DNA of 28,737 nucleotides from an uncultured Bacteriovorax sp. (GTDB taxonomy: Bacteria; Bdellovibrionota; Bacteriovoracia; Bacteriovoracales; Bacteriovoracaceae): contig CAMLRB010000012.1 of assembly GCA_946482295.1 (NCBI GenBank), positions 1 through 28,737 on the forward strand, read 5' to 3'. The translations under genes and the position numbers were made by a program. Position 1 is the first letter of the stretch. Every line of letters starts with the position of its first letter. Of the stretch, positions 22,932-28,737 are shown piece after piece. Under the pieces are notes generated by a model. It was not told the DNA's origin. It searched no databases and was given only the letters and a program-made list of their open reading frames with translations.

Positions 22932-23224
22932 ATTTTCTCTTTATCAATTTTAATATTGGTTGTGAGTTTTATCTGGCATGCAAGGCGGAGAGTTTTATCG
23001 CCCGGAAACAGGCCTTCTAGGTATTCTGTTTCATCTGCACTTCTTTCATGTAATGGATGCGGATTTTCTTCATGCACACGGATGAGGCATGTTCCGCAAA
23101 TTCCCGTACGGCAACCGAATAGAATTGGAGAATTCTGAATATTCAATTTCTCAGAGAGCTTCGCGTTTTCGTCAAGCTCGATTGTACTATATTTTGAATC
23201 ACAAAAAGTTACATTATACTTCAT
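22928..23224 (-). CDS. Plant-type [2Fe-2S] ferredoxin
   Basis: A 98-residue electron carrier. The cluster cysteines are C38, C43, C46 and C83 (FGCRTGICGTC ... LACQIK), the C-x4-C-x2-C pattern of plant or oxygenase-reductase ferredoxin domains. It lacks attached flavin or NAD domains. Both neighbours overlap it by 4 bp (ATGA), so it is translationally coupled between the AurF-like gene and Rieske copy 2. It is the only dedicated carrier in the locus, so it may feed all three Rieske enzymes and perhaps the diiron proteins. No reductase gene is visible, so electrons must come from a reductase encoded elsewhere. Confidence 0.93.
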   Translation of the reverse strand: MKYNVTFCDSKYSTIELDENAKLSEKLNIQNSPILFGCRTGICGTCLIRVHEENPHPLHERSADETEYLEGLFPGDKTLRLACQIKLTTNIKIDKEKI

Positions 23225-24411
23225 GCGGCGTTGGGCCTGAAGTGCTTGAATGCTTCTTTGTTTGTCCTTAAATGTTTTTCGAGATTGTTTTTCGCCATGA
23301 TCGCCATGTCTTTGTTCTTTTTATTAACATACTTGAAGTCCGCCAGATAATGCTTGTAACTATCAATAGATTCCTGATGAGTTTTATGTGACAGCAACAT
23401 TCCTTCTGATTCTTCACAAAAACTTTTTTTAATGGCAATCATAGCTTCATCATGATTCATGTTAAAAACTTTTGAACGGAGAATTTTGTAAATCTGCTGG
23501 TAAAGGGCAGGATCATACCAATAAATTCCATTAATCGCAGTTGAGAAATTATAGTGATCGCGCTGACAGCCTTCCAGTGCCATGTTCGCTACAAATGTTT
23601 CAAATTTATTTGCAGGTGGAAGAGAGTTAATTACGTTCTGTGAGATTACGCATGAAGTATTAAAGTGAAAACTTTCGTCCATGAAATGATAAAAAGAAAT
23701 CTTCGATGGAATGGGTGCGTTTTCTTTGTCTGCATGTTCACTAAAATAGCGTGAAAGTTGATGCTGCACTATTTTTCCGTTCAATGTGCGAAGTCCACGC
23801 ACGGTAAAATACTGGCACCCAATAAAAGCACTATTTGAAGAAAGCATCGAATATGTTCTTAATTGCCATTTTCTTAGCCACTGAGATAGTTCAGATAAAT
23901 CTGAATACAGCATCGTTTTTACAAATGGTGTACGCATTGGATAAGTGAAAATGCGCTCGCCAAACATTTCCTCTTCGAATTTTTCAGAGACTGTTTTAAA
24001 AGCATTGATATGAGCACGTTCCTGTGCGGATTCCAGATCCAGAGTGTCGCAGACAATTCGGAAATCTTCCAGGCCGTACATGGCCGCTGCTGCTGTTTGA
24101 TTAAAGAAGATTGTCGCGATTTCCGCTGATGTGATCTGAGCGTAATAGGCGACCCAATAGAGCTGATTCAAAACCTTTTTTTGTTCAGGGGTTGAATTAT
24201 CCCAAAGCCATGTACCGTACATAAGGCTAAATTTTTCAGGATTCCACATCTCACCTTTGCAATCTTCAAGCTTAAAGAGTTTTGCAGAAAGATCCATATT
24301 TTCTGTCTGATCTAGTTCTTTACTTTTCTTAAGGGCCATTTCTATGCGTTTGAAAGTTTTTTGATCTTCAAGAAGAGTAGAGTTGTGAGTTTGTAATAAA
24401 TTTTTATTCAT
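23221..24411 (-). CDS. AurF-like diiron oxygenase
   Basis: A 396-residue helical protein with a ligand pattern like the p-aminobenzoate N-oxygenase AurF: E97 (AEIAT), E131-x2-H134 (ERAH) and the signature H242-x3-E246-x2-H249 (HFMDESFH). The spacing of the first two matches AurF (E101, E136/H139); the last is about 20 residues later. AurF has a further bridging glutamate that I cannot place securely. AurF relatives oxidise amines to nitro groups or act as alcohol/aldehyde oxygenases. I chose ATG 24411, within the end of the previous gene (8-bp overlap), over an upstream start at 24444. It probably performs an oxidation in the locus; N-oxygenation is one possibility only. Confidence 0.75.
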   Translation of the reverse strand: MNKNLLQTHNSTLLEDQKTFKRIEMALKKSKELDQTENMDLSAKLFKLEDCKGEMWNPEKFSLMYGTWLWDNSTPEQKKVLNQLYWVAYYAQITSAEIATIFFNQTAAAAMYGLEDFRIVCDTLDLESAQERAHINAFKTVSEKFEEEMFGERIFTYPMRTPFVKTMLYSDLSELSQWLRKWQLRTYSMLSSNSAFIGCQYFTVRGLRTLNGKIVQHQLSRYFSEHADKENAPIPSKISFYHFMDESFHFNTSCVISQNVINSLPPANKFETFVANMALEGCQRDHYNFSTAINGIYWYDPALYQQIYKILRSKVFNMNHDEAMIAIKKSFCEESEGMLLSHKTHQESIDSYKHYLADFKYVNKKNKDMAIMAKNNLEKHLRTNKEAFKHFRPNAA

Positions 24412-24814
24412 TGATCGTTCCCAGTTTTGTGAACATTTCTGCATCGGCTTCAGATTTTATTAAGCCATTTTTATAACTTTTCCATTTGTTATTTACGTAA
24501 GTGATTTCATCATTGTATCGTCCACAAACAAATAAAAGCGCCATCATTGAGCTGAACTGGACGACTTGAAGACTAGATGTGGCCTCTTTTGCATCGACTG
24601 TTCCATCGCGGAAAAAATAGTGACCGGCAGTTCCTATCAGTCCTGAAAGAAAAAATCCAATGATCCACCAAGGATTCACAACAATAGCTAGTAAAGGACA
24701 AAACCAAAAACATAAGAAACTCACAAAGTGTACGACAACGTTCTTCTTATTCTGGTGGCGTAATACGAACAAGTCCCAATTCACCAACGATGAATAATCT
24801 TTTGAAGTTTTCAT
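24404..24814 (-). CDS. DUF962/Mpo1-like integral membrane protein
   Basis: A 136-residue membrane protein matching the bacterial DUF962 layout: an N-terminal helix ending in RHQNKKNVVVHF, two hydrophobic segments around NPWWIIGF, and GHYFF at the end of the second. Yeast Mpo1, of the same family, is an Fe(II)-dependent dioxygenase that removes one carbon from 2-hydroxy fatty acids. The conserved histidines H19, H29 and the GH histidine are present; the usual FEKNRPA after the second is replaced by FRDGTVDAKEA. The start overlaps Rieske copy 3 as ATGA. In this context a lipid-oxidising role is plausible, but most bacterial members are uncharacterised. Confidence 0.72.
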   Translation of the reverse strand: MKTSKDYSSLVNWDLFVLRHQNKKNVVVHFVSFLCFWFCPLLAIVVNPWWIIGFFLSGLIGTAGHYFFRDGTVDAKEATSSLQVVQFSSMMALLFVCGRYNDEITYVNNKWKSYKNGLIKSEADAEMFTKLGTINE

Positions 24815-25815
24815 GCGCCTTTAGAATTCCAGTTTGCTGCAGGTTTTTGAGTTTCGTAATGTTCGATAAAGTCTATGATTGCTTTGTCCGCTTTTATCGG
24901 AGTTTTGAAATTGAATTTAATTTTTGAAAAGATAATCGTATCGCCTTTGGCAAAATAATCACCCACGAGTTTGGTGAGATAGAGAATAATCGGATTGATC
25001 AATCCGCCCAATTTTCTTTTTTCTGTTACTAATATTGTTTGCCCTTCTGCAAAGCCGTTGGTTGTTGGTTTAAGAGCAAAAATAATATAAAAATGAAGAA
25101 AGTCCGGTCCAACCATTACAGACCCGACATGTCCCCACCAATAAGTCATTTCATAAGTAAGTGCATTTTTGTAAAAACGCGAAGCCCACTTCAAAAGAAA
25201 ATTTTTATGTGGAAGTGGTGTTGTATTTGAAAGCTGAATACATCGAGGAGAGAGGATTTTTGGTTTCATCTCAAGATCAACAACCAGATTGTGAACAGAT
25301 CTGAAATGCTGAGCATCGATAGCATTAATCATAACAACGTTTGGGTGACAATTTTTTATAAATGTATTTCCAAGATGCCAATCGAGTTCTTTTCCTGCCA
25401 GCTCTGGAATGACTGGTACTTCTTCAATTGTTTCCATGGGACCAGTCCAGATCCATACTAGTCCATATTTTTCTGAGTGCTGATATGATTTTAATTTTTG
25501 AACATTCTTAACATCATTTTGTGCGGGAATATCAATGCAATCGCCGCGATCATTAAATTTCCAATAGTGAAAGGGACATCGAATATTATTACCTTCAACT
25601 GTACCATCGCAAAGATGAGCACCCATATGCGGACAGTGGGCATCCATAACCCGAATAACATTATCCTCTCCACGATACACGACAAAATTCTTGTCGAGCA
25701 GTTGAGCTGGTTTTGCTTTTCCCTTTTTTACTTCAGATGATTTAATAAGCCAGAACCAACCTTCTGGCAGAAATTTAGTGTTGGCAAAATTATGGAGCGT
25801 TTCATGATATGACAT
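24811..25815 (-). CDS. Rieske-type non-heme iron oxygenase, copy 3
   Basis: A 334-residue oxygenase that heads the minus-strand operon. The Rieske ligands are C61/H63 (CPHMG) and C80/H83 (CPFHYW), and the iron site is N164-D167-H170-H175 (INAIDAQHFRSVH). It looks like a paralogue of copy 1 at 15692: both start with an EGW(Y/F)(F/W) segment, have CPHMG(T/A)H and end the Rieske domain with WKF plus GDC(V/I)DIP. Two similar enzymes facing each other suggest duplication within the locus, acting on related substrates. The ATG at 25815 has GGGGA at ideal spacing; the upstream TTG at 25899 would run through the divergent promoter region and is rejected. Confidence 0.9.
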   Translation of the reverse strand: MSYHETLHNFANTKFLPEGWFWLIKSSEVKKGKAKPAQLLDKNFVVYRGEDNVIRVMDAHCPHMGAHLCDGTVEGNNIRCPFHYWKFNDRGDCIDIPAQNDVKNVQKLKSYQHSEKYGLVWIWTGPMETIEEVPVIPELAGKELDWHLGNTFIKNCHPNVVMINAIDAQHFRSVHNLVVDLEMKPKILSPRCIQLSNTTPLPHKNFLLKWASRFYKNALTYEMTYWWGHVGSVMVGPDFLHFYIIFALKPTTNGFAEGQTILVTEKRKLGGLINPIILYLTKLVGDYFAKGDTIIFSKIKFNFKTPIKADKAIIDFIEHYETQKPAANWNSKGA

Positions 25816-25837
25816 ACAATTTCCCCAATATATTATA

Positions 25838-25866
25838 TTGCCCTTTTCATTTTTATGTCTAATTAT
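25838..25866 (+). promoter_or_regulatory. Candidate promoter of the MMPL-type exporter gene
   Basis: TTGCCC (25838-25843) and AATTAT (25861-25866) are 17 bp apart, with the expected start at or near the ATG at 25872. No Shine-Dalgarno is visible, again hinting at a leaderless transcript. The divergent operon must be read from the same 56-bp gap or from within the exporter's 5' end. Confidence 0.35.
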
Positions 25867-25871
25867 TTTAT

Positions 25872-28070
25872 ATGACCAGAAATGTCCCACCACTCTCAAA
25901 AACAGAGGGAAACGAGAATTTTCTCACTCGCTTTTTTCATCGGATTTTATCGTTTTGTTACCACTATCCAAGAACAAACGTTATCCTGTTTGTCTCCCTA
26001 TTGGGCCTTTCATTCTATGGAATAAGCAAAATTCAGCTTGAACTCGATATTTATGACGTTAAAGATGTGAACTTTAGCTCGAGTTCAAATTGGTTCACTT
26101 TAAGATCTGAGTTTAAAGACCCTAATTCGCTCTACTTTATCTGGACGCCATCTGATCGTTCAAACACTAAAGCTCATTGTGAATGGCAGAATGTTCTGCA
26201 GAAAACGCTCAATGAAGAAATGTTAATTACTCGGATATTTCACGTTTATGGTTTAAGAGCTCCTCATAATGAAGAAGGAGATCTGCTTTATCGGAAAATA
26301 CTCCCTGATCCATGTGATCATAATTGGTCAGATGAAACGCTCCAACGAATCAGTTTCTCTTACTGGCGGCCAGTGATTGTAGACAAAAATCAAAAAAGTT
26401 TTATCACAGAAGTAAGTTTCGAAGGTGACATTGAAAATGATGAAGTCGTAGACATTAAAGAAATTGAAAGAATTTCTCAAACGTTGATGAAAGAAAATAA
26501 ACGCATCGATCCAGCTGGTGAAATTCGTTATCTCGGACCGCTAAGTTATCGTCTTGAATTCAAAAAAATTCTGGCAAAAGATGGTCTCTTGAATATCGGC
26601 CTTCTCGTTTTCATTATTGCTTTCTTCAGGGCATTTCTTGGGACATGGAGCAGTGGTCTTGTGTACAGTCTGGCCACTGTGCTGACAATGATACTTACTG
26701 TTGGACTATGCTCATTAATGGGCCATCCTCTTGATATCCTCAGCAACAATCTCATCTTAATGACTGCAATTGCTGGAACGGCAGATTTTCTTTTTCTAAC
26801 TCTGTCCTTCAAAAAAAATCCCGGAAGATCAGGATTTTATAAAATCATTACACCTGCTTTTTTTACGACGTTTACAACGATGGTGGGTTTTTTATCACTT
26901 TATACTTCTGATCTTGTCCTCATCCGCCGCTTTGGAATCACAGCTGCTATTGGAGCTTTCTTCGAATGGGCCGTACTCTTCATGCTTTTTCCTTCTCTCC
27001 GTGCAATTTTCAAAATGGAAAAAACCTGGATCAACGAAGAGAAAGCCTTCAAGATCACTACTTTAAAAAAGCTTCTCGAGTACACTCCTACTAAAAAAGT
27101 GACATATCTTTTTTTAACAATGGCAAGTCTGGCCTTTGTCTCATGGCCTTATCTCAATTATGCCGATGCCCCCAAAAACAATTTTCCAGAAAAGCATATC
27201 CTTCGCAGGACGATAGAATCATTTACCCAGCAGTTTGGATGGGAAGGAAACATTTCACTACTTTTTCATAAAAATGTTTCTCTGGAAGAACGTGAAAAAA
27301 TCCTCAACAAGCTGAAAAGTGATCCACTTGTATTTTACATTGAAGATAAAAAGTTATTGCTGGAAACATGGACGAAAGAATTCGAAGCAAAAGAAAGAAA
27401 AGAACTAATCACAAGAGACTTTGAGTCTTCGGCCCTGAACAAACGTTTTGAATCTCACGACTATTATCGATCTATTCTATATTTAAAAAAAATCCACACA
27501 AATGAACTGGAATTTTTTCAGAAATCAGTGGAGAAAATTTGCGGTGATAAATGCTTTTTGTCCGGACAGGTTTTGGTTTATTTAGAGCTCAACAAGAGGG
27601 TAAGTTACACTATGCTTGAAAGTTTTCTCACAAGCATTTTCCTTGTCTTGATCGTTTTGTTCACGCTCATGAAAATCCTAAAGGTGAAGGGAGCCAGATT
27701 TATAGAAATCGTGCTTTCAAGTCTTGTTGGTCCGCTGTTTATGTTAACCGTGATGGTTGTTCTGCAAGTTCCGGTGAACATTGTTACTTCAATTTTTTTT
27801 GCTGCCATGGTCGGATTAACTGGCGACAATGCCATTCAATATCTCTTTGCTGGTGTAGGACGCACTCTTGACGAAGGTATTGATGAAAGAGGAGATGGAA
27901 GTTTAATATTCGCCATTTTATTGGTAACAGGAAGTCTCTTTTTCATTGGGCAAACACTTATTCCGCTCAAATGGCTTGGATTCCTCCTTTCATTAGGATT
28001 TCTCATTAATTTTGTGGGAGATTACTGGATTCTTAAAGGCCTGAAGGAGCAAAAAAAAAGCGGCACTTGA
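25872..28070 (+). CDS. RND-superfamily MMPL-type exporter
   Basis: A 732-residue integral membrane protein with the duplicated RND layout. TM1 is at about residues 35-52, followed by a soluble loop to about 230 and then five segments to about 370. The second half repeats this: TM7 around 406-425, a shorter loop and TM8-12 from about 580 to 725. GTADFLFL in the first half and TGDNAIQYL in the second are MMPL/SSD-type motifs in the TM4/TM10 positions, where a conserved Asp carries protons. Relatives export lipids such as hopanoids, mycolates or polyketide lipids. Divergent placement beside the oxygenase operon suggests it moves the locus product out of the inner membrane. Confidence 0.88.
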   Translation: MTRNVPPLSKTEGNENFLTRFFHRILSFCYHYPRTNVILFVSLLGLSFYGISKIQLELDIYDVKDVNFSSSSNWFTLRSEFKDPNSLYFIWTPSDRSNTKAHCEWQNVLQKTLNEEMLITRIFHVYGLRAPHNEEGDLLYRKILPDPCDHNWSDETLQRISFSYWRPVIVDKNQKSFITEVSFEGDIENDEVVDIKEIERISQTLMKENKRIDPAGEIRYLGPLSYRLEFKKILAKDGLLNIGLLVFIIAFFRAFLGTWSSGLVYSLATVLTMILTVGLCSLMGHPLDILSNNLILMTAIAGTADFLFLTLSFKKNPGRSGFYKIITPAFFTTFTTMVGFLSLYTSDLVLIRRFGITAAIGAFFEWAVLFMLFPSLRAIFKMEKTWINEEKAFKITTLKKLLEYTPTKKVTYLFLTMASLAFVSWPYLNYADAPKNNFPEKHILRRTIESFTQQFGWEGNISLLFHKNVSLEEREKILNKLKSDPLVFYIEDKKLLLETWTKEFEAKERKELITRDFESSALNKRFESHDYYRSILYLKKIHTNELEFFQKSVEKICGDKCFLSGQVLVYLELNKRVSYTMLESFLTSIFLVLIVLFTLMKILKVKGARFIEIVLSSLVGPLFMLTVMVVLQVPVNIVTSIFFAAMVGLTGDNAIQYLFAGVGRTLDEGIDERGDGSLIFAILLVTGSLFFIGQTLIPLKWLGFLLSLGFLINFVGDYWILKGLKEQKKSGT

Positions 28071-28080
28071 GTGCCGCTTT
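28051..28080 (-). terminator. Intrinsic terminator at the exporter/right-edge gene junction
   Basis: AAAGCGGCAC (28057-28066) and GTGCCGCTTT (28071-28080) form a perfect 10-bp stem with a TTGA loop. The A-run at 28051-28059 gives an uninterrupted U-tract on the minus strand, so it terminates the right-edge gene well. In the plus direction only TTT follows. The exporter's TGA stop is part of the loop. Confidence 0.88.
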
Positions 28081-28094
28081 GAGAACTTGAAAAA

Positions 28095-28737
28095 TCATCT
28101 AACGAAAATTGCCGGAAGATTCATAACCATTGTTGTGCCTAAGCTATATCGCATAATACGTCTTGCTTCGGCCATGTAATTGACGCTCTGGCCTTTTGCA
28201 CTTGGAATATAATTTTTCCAGACGTCGTTGTTCCAGCCAATTGAGCGGCCTTTATAGTAATTGCGCACTTTAAGTGTTTCTCCCATTTTGTTTTTCAGGA
28301 TTTTTTCGTTTTCACCCACTTCAAATTTATTTGCCATTAAATCGCCTAAATTTTTTGGAGGATTAATGTAGAAAGCAGGGAGATTGACTGTTACTGATTT
28401 GCCAGAAACAGGATCTCTGACTTCAGTTACACCTTTAACAACGGCAAGCATGTTTTTAACACCTTTATCGAGGTGAGTTTTTGATTCAAGTGAGAAATCG
28501 ATTGGATTAAGTCCCATGGCCGGATTTGCATCTTTCCCCTGAAGGTATTGGTAAGCTCCATCAACATAGAAGACATAATTCACAAGAGCAGTGTAGGCCT
28601 GTTTCATAAGGTTAGCACCATATGAAGGATTGCCCTGCAGTGATCTAAGAGTTAAAAAATTTTTCTTCATAATTGCTTCGCGGAGGACACCGATTCTTTC
28701 TTCATCAGTGAGTCCAAGATCTTCTTTTTCTTTTCCA
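28095..28737 (-). CDS. Unrecognised protein, N-terminus cut by window edge
   Basis: The frame is open from the right edge to the stop at 28095 and shows 213 residues. An ATG at 28670 exists, but in-frame sequence continues upstream (KEKEDLGLTDEERIGVLREAI), so the gene very likely starts outside the window. The visible part is soluble, mixed alpha/beta with many Lys, Asn and Tyr, and has no signal sequence, metal motif or catalytic signature that I recognise. KTHLDKGVKNMLAVVKGV looks helical; NPPKNLGDLMANKFEVGEN and RNYYKGRSIGWNNDVWKNY follow. It ends NLPAIFVR. A strong terminator lies directly downstream. No function is proposed. Confidence 0.75.
   Translation of the reverse strand, partial: GKEKEDLGLTDEERIGVLREAIMKKNFLTLRSLQGNPSYGANLMKQAYTALVNYVFYVDGAYQYLQGKDANPAMGLNPIDFSLESKTHLDKGVKNMLAVVKGVTEVRDPVSGKSVTVNLPAFYINPPKNLGDLMANKFEVGENEKILKNKMGETLKVRNYYKGRSIGWNNDVWKNYIPSAKGQSVNYMAEARRIMRYSLGTTMVMNLPAIFVR

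Noticed and set aside
24959..25230. Plus-strand open frame opposite Rieske copy 3
   Set aside because: Fully antisense to a gene with intact catalytic motifs.
15692..25899. Reading the oxygenase locus as a sterol-modification cluster (Rieske, SDR and sterol-desaturase-type genes)
   Set aside because: Possible, but no squalene epoxidase or oxidosqualene cyclase is in the window, and GH3, AurF-like and DUF962 genes are not part of known bacterial sterol pathways. Kept only as one option.
25816..25899. N-terminal extension of Rieske copy 3 from TTG 25899
   Set aside because: It would overlap the exporter's start region. GGGGA before ATG 25815 gives a better start and a length matching the paralogue.
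1..28737. Mobile elements, CRISPR arrays, tRNA or rRNA genes
   Set aside because: I saw no transposase, integrase, repeat-spacer array, cloverleaf or rRNA-like sequence. All gaps between genes are under about 160 bp.

Overview
The window is low-GC, tightly packed Gram-negative DNA: many genes overlap by 4-40 bp, two proteins carry clear lipobox signal peptides, and TTG/GTG starts are common. Protein character and gene mix suggest Bdellovibrionota (a Bacteriovorax/Bdellovibrio relative). That is an inference from style; no rRNA or other marker is present. I see no tRNA, rRNA, CRISPR array, transposase or integrase.

Region 1 (1-7449) is mostly housekeeping or accessory genes: a left-truncated coaBC, a small membrane protein, a radical SAM/SPASM-like protein, a divergent RlmM-like rRNA 2'-O-methyltransferase, a phospholipase-D-type lipoprotein, ogt, an arylamine N-acetyltransferase, and a lipoprotein with a transglutaminase-like Cys-His-Asp triad.

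Region 2 (7446-15588) looks like a stress, redox and low-oxygen block: a universal stress protein, a thioredoxin-reductase-like flavoprotein with CPYCHG, a MocR-type GntR/aminotransferase regulator opposite a DUF2917 protein, a phosphoribosyltransferase, an Hsp20 chaperone, a LuxR-type regulator with an N-terminal cysteine cluster, an adenosylcobalamin-dependent (oxygen-independent) ribonucleotide reductase, and a QueD/PTPS-family enzyme. Two FNR-type palindromes (TGAT-N4-ATCA) flank the reductase gene. Three other control regions hold candidate operators: an ACAGTT triplet at the MocR/DUF2917 gap, GAACC-N5-GGTTC in the hsp20 promoter, and long inverted arms between the stress-protein and flavoprotein genes.

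Region 3 (15692-28070) is the most unusual part: an oxygenase-rich locus that looks like an uncharacterised biosynthetic or lipid-tailoring system. A plus-strand operon (Rieske oxygenase, GNAT-like protein, SDR, ferritin-like diiron protein) converges on an eight-gene minus-strand operon (Rieske oxygenase, DUF962/Mpo1-like membrane protein, AurF-like diiron oxygenase, 2Fe-2S ferredoxin, second Rieske oxygenase, fatty-acid-hydroxylase-superfamily membrane protein, hexapeptide acyltransferase, GH3-type acyl-adenylating enzyme). An RND/MMPL-family exporter is divergent from that operon. Together these encode seven probable metal-dependent oxidative enzymes, one electron carrier, one SDR, one adenylating ligase, two possible acyltransferases and one lipid-type exporter. 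The simplest reading is synthesis, oxidation, conjugation and export of an acyl or isoprenoid-type molecule. The product cannot be named from sequence alone. A partial unrecognised gene lies at the right edge behind a strong terminator.
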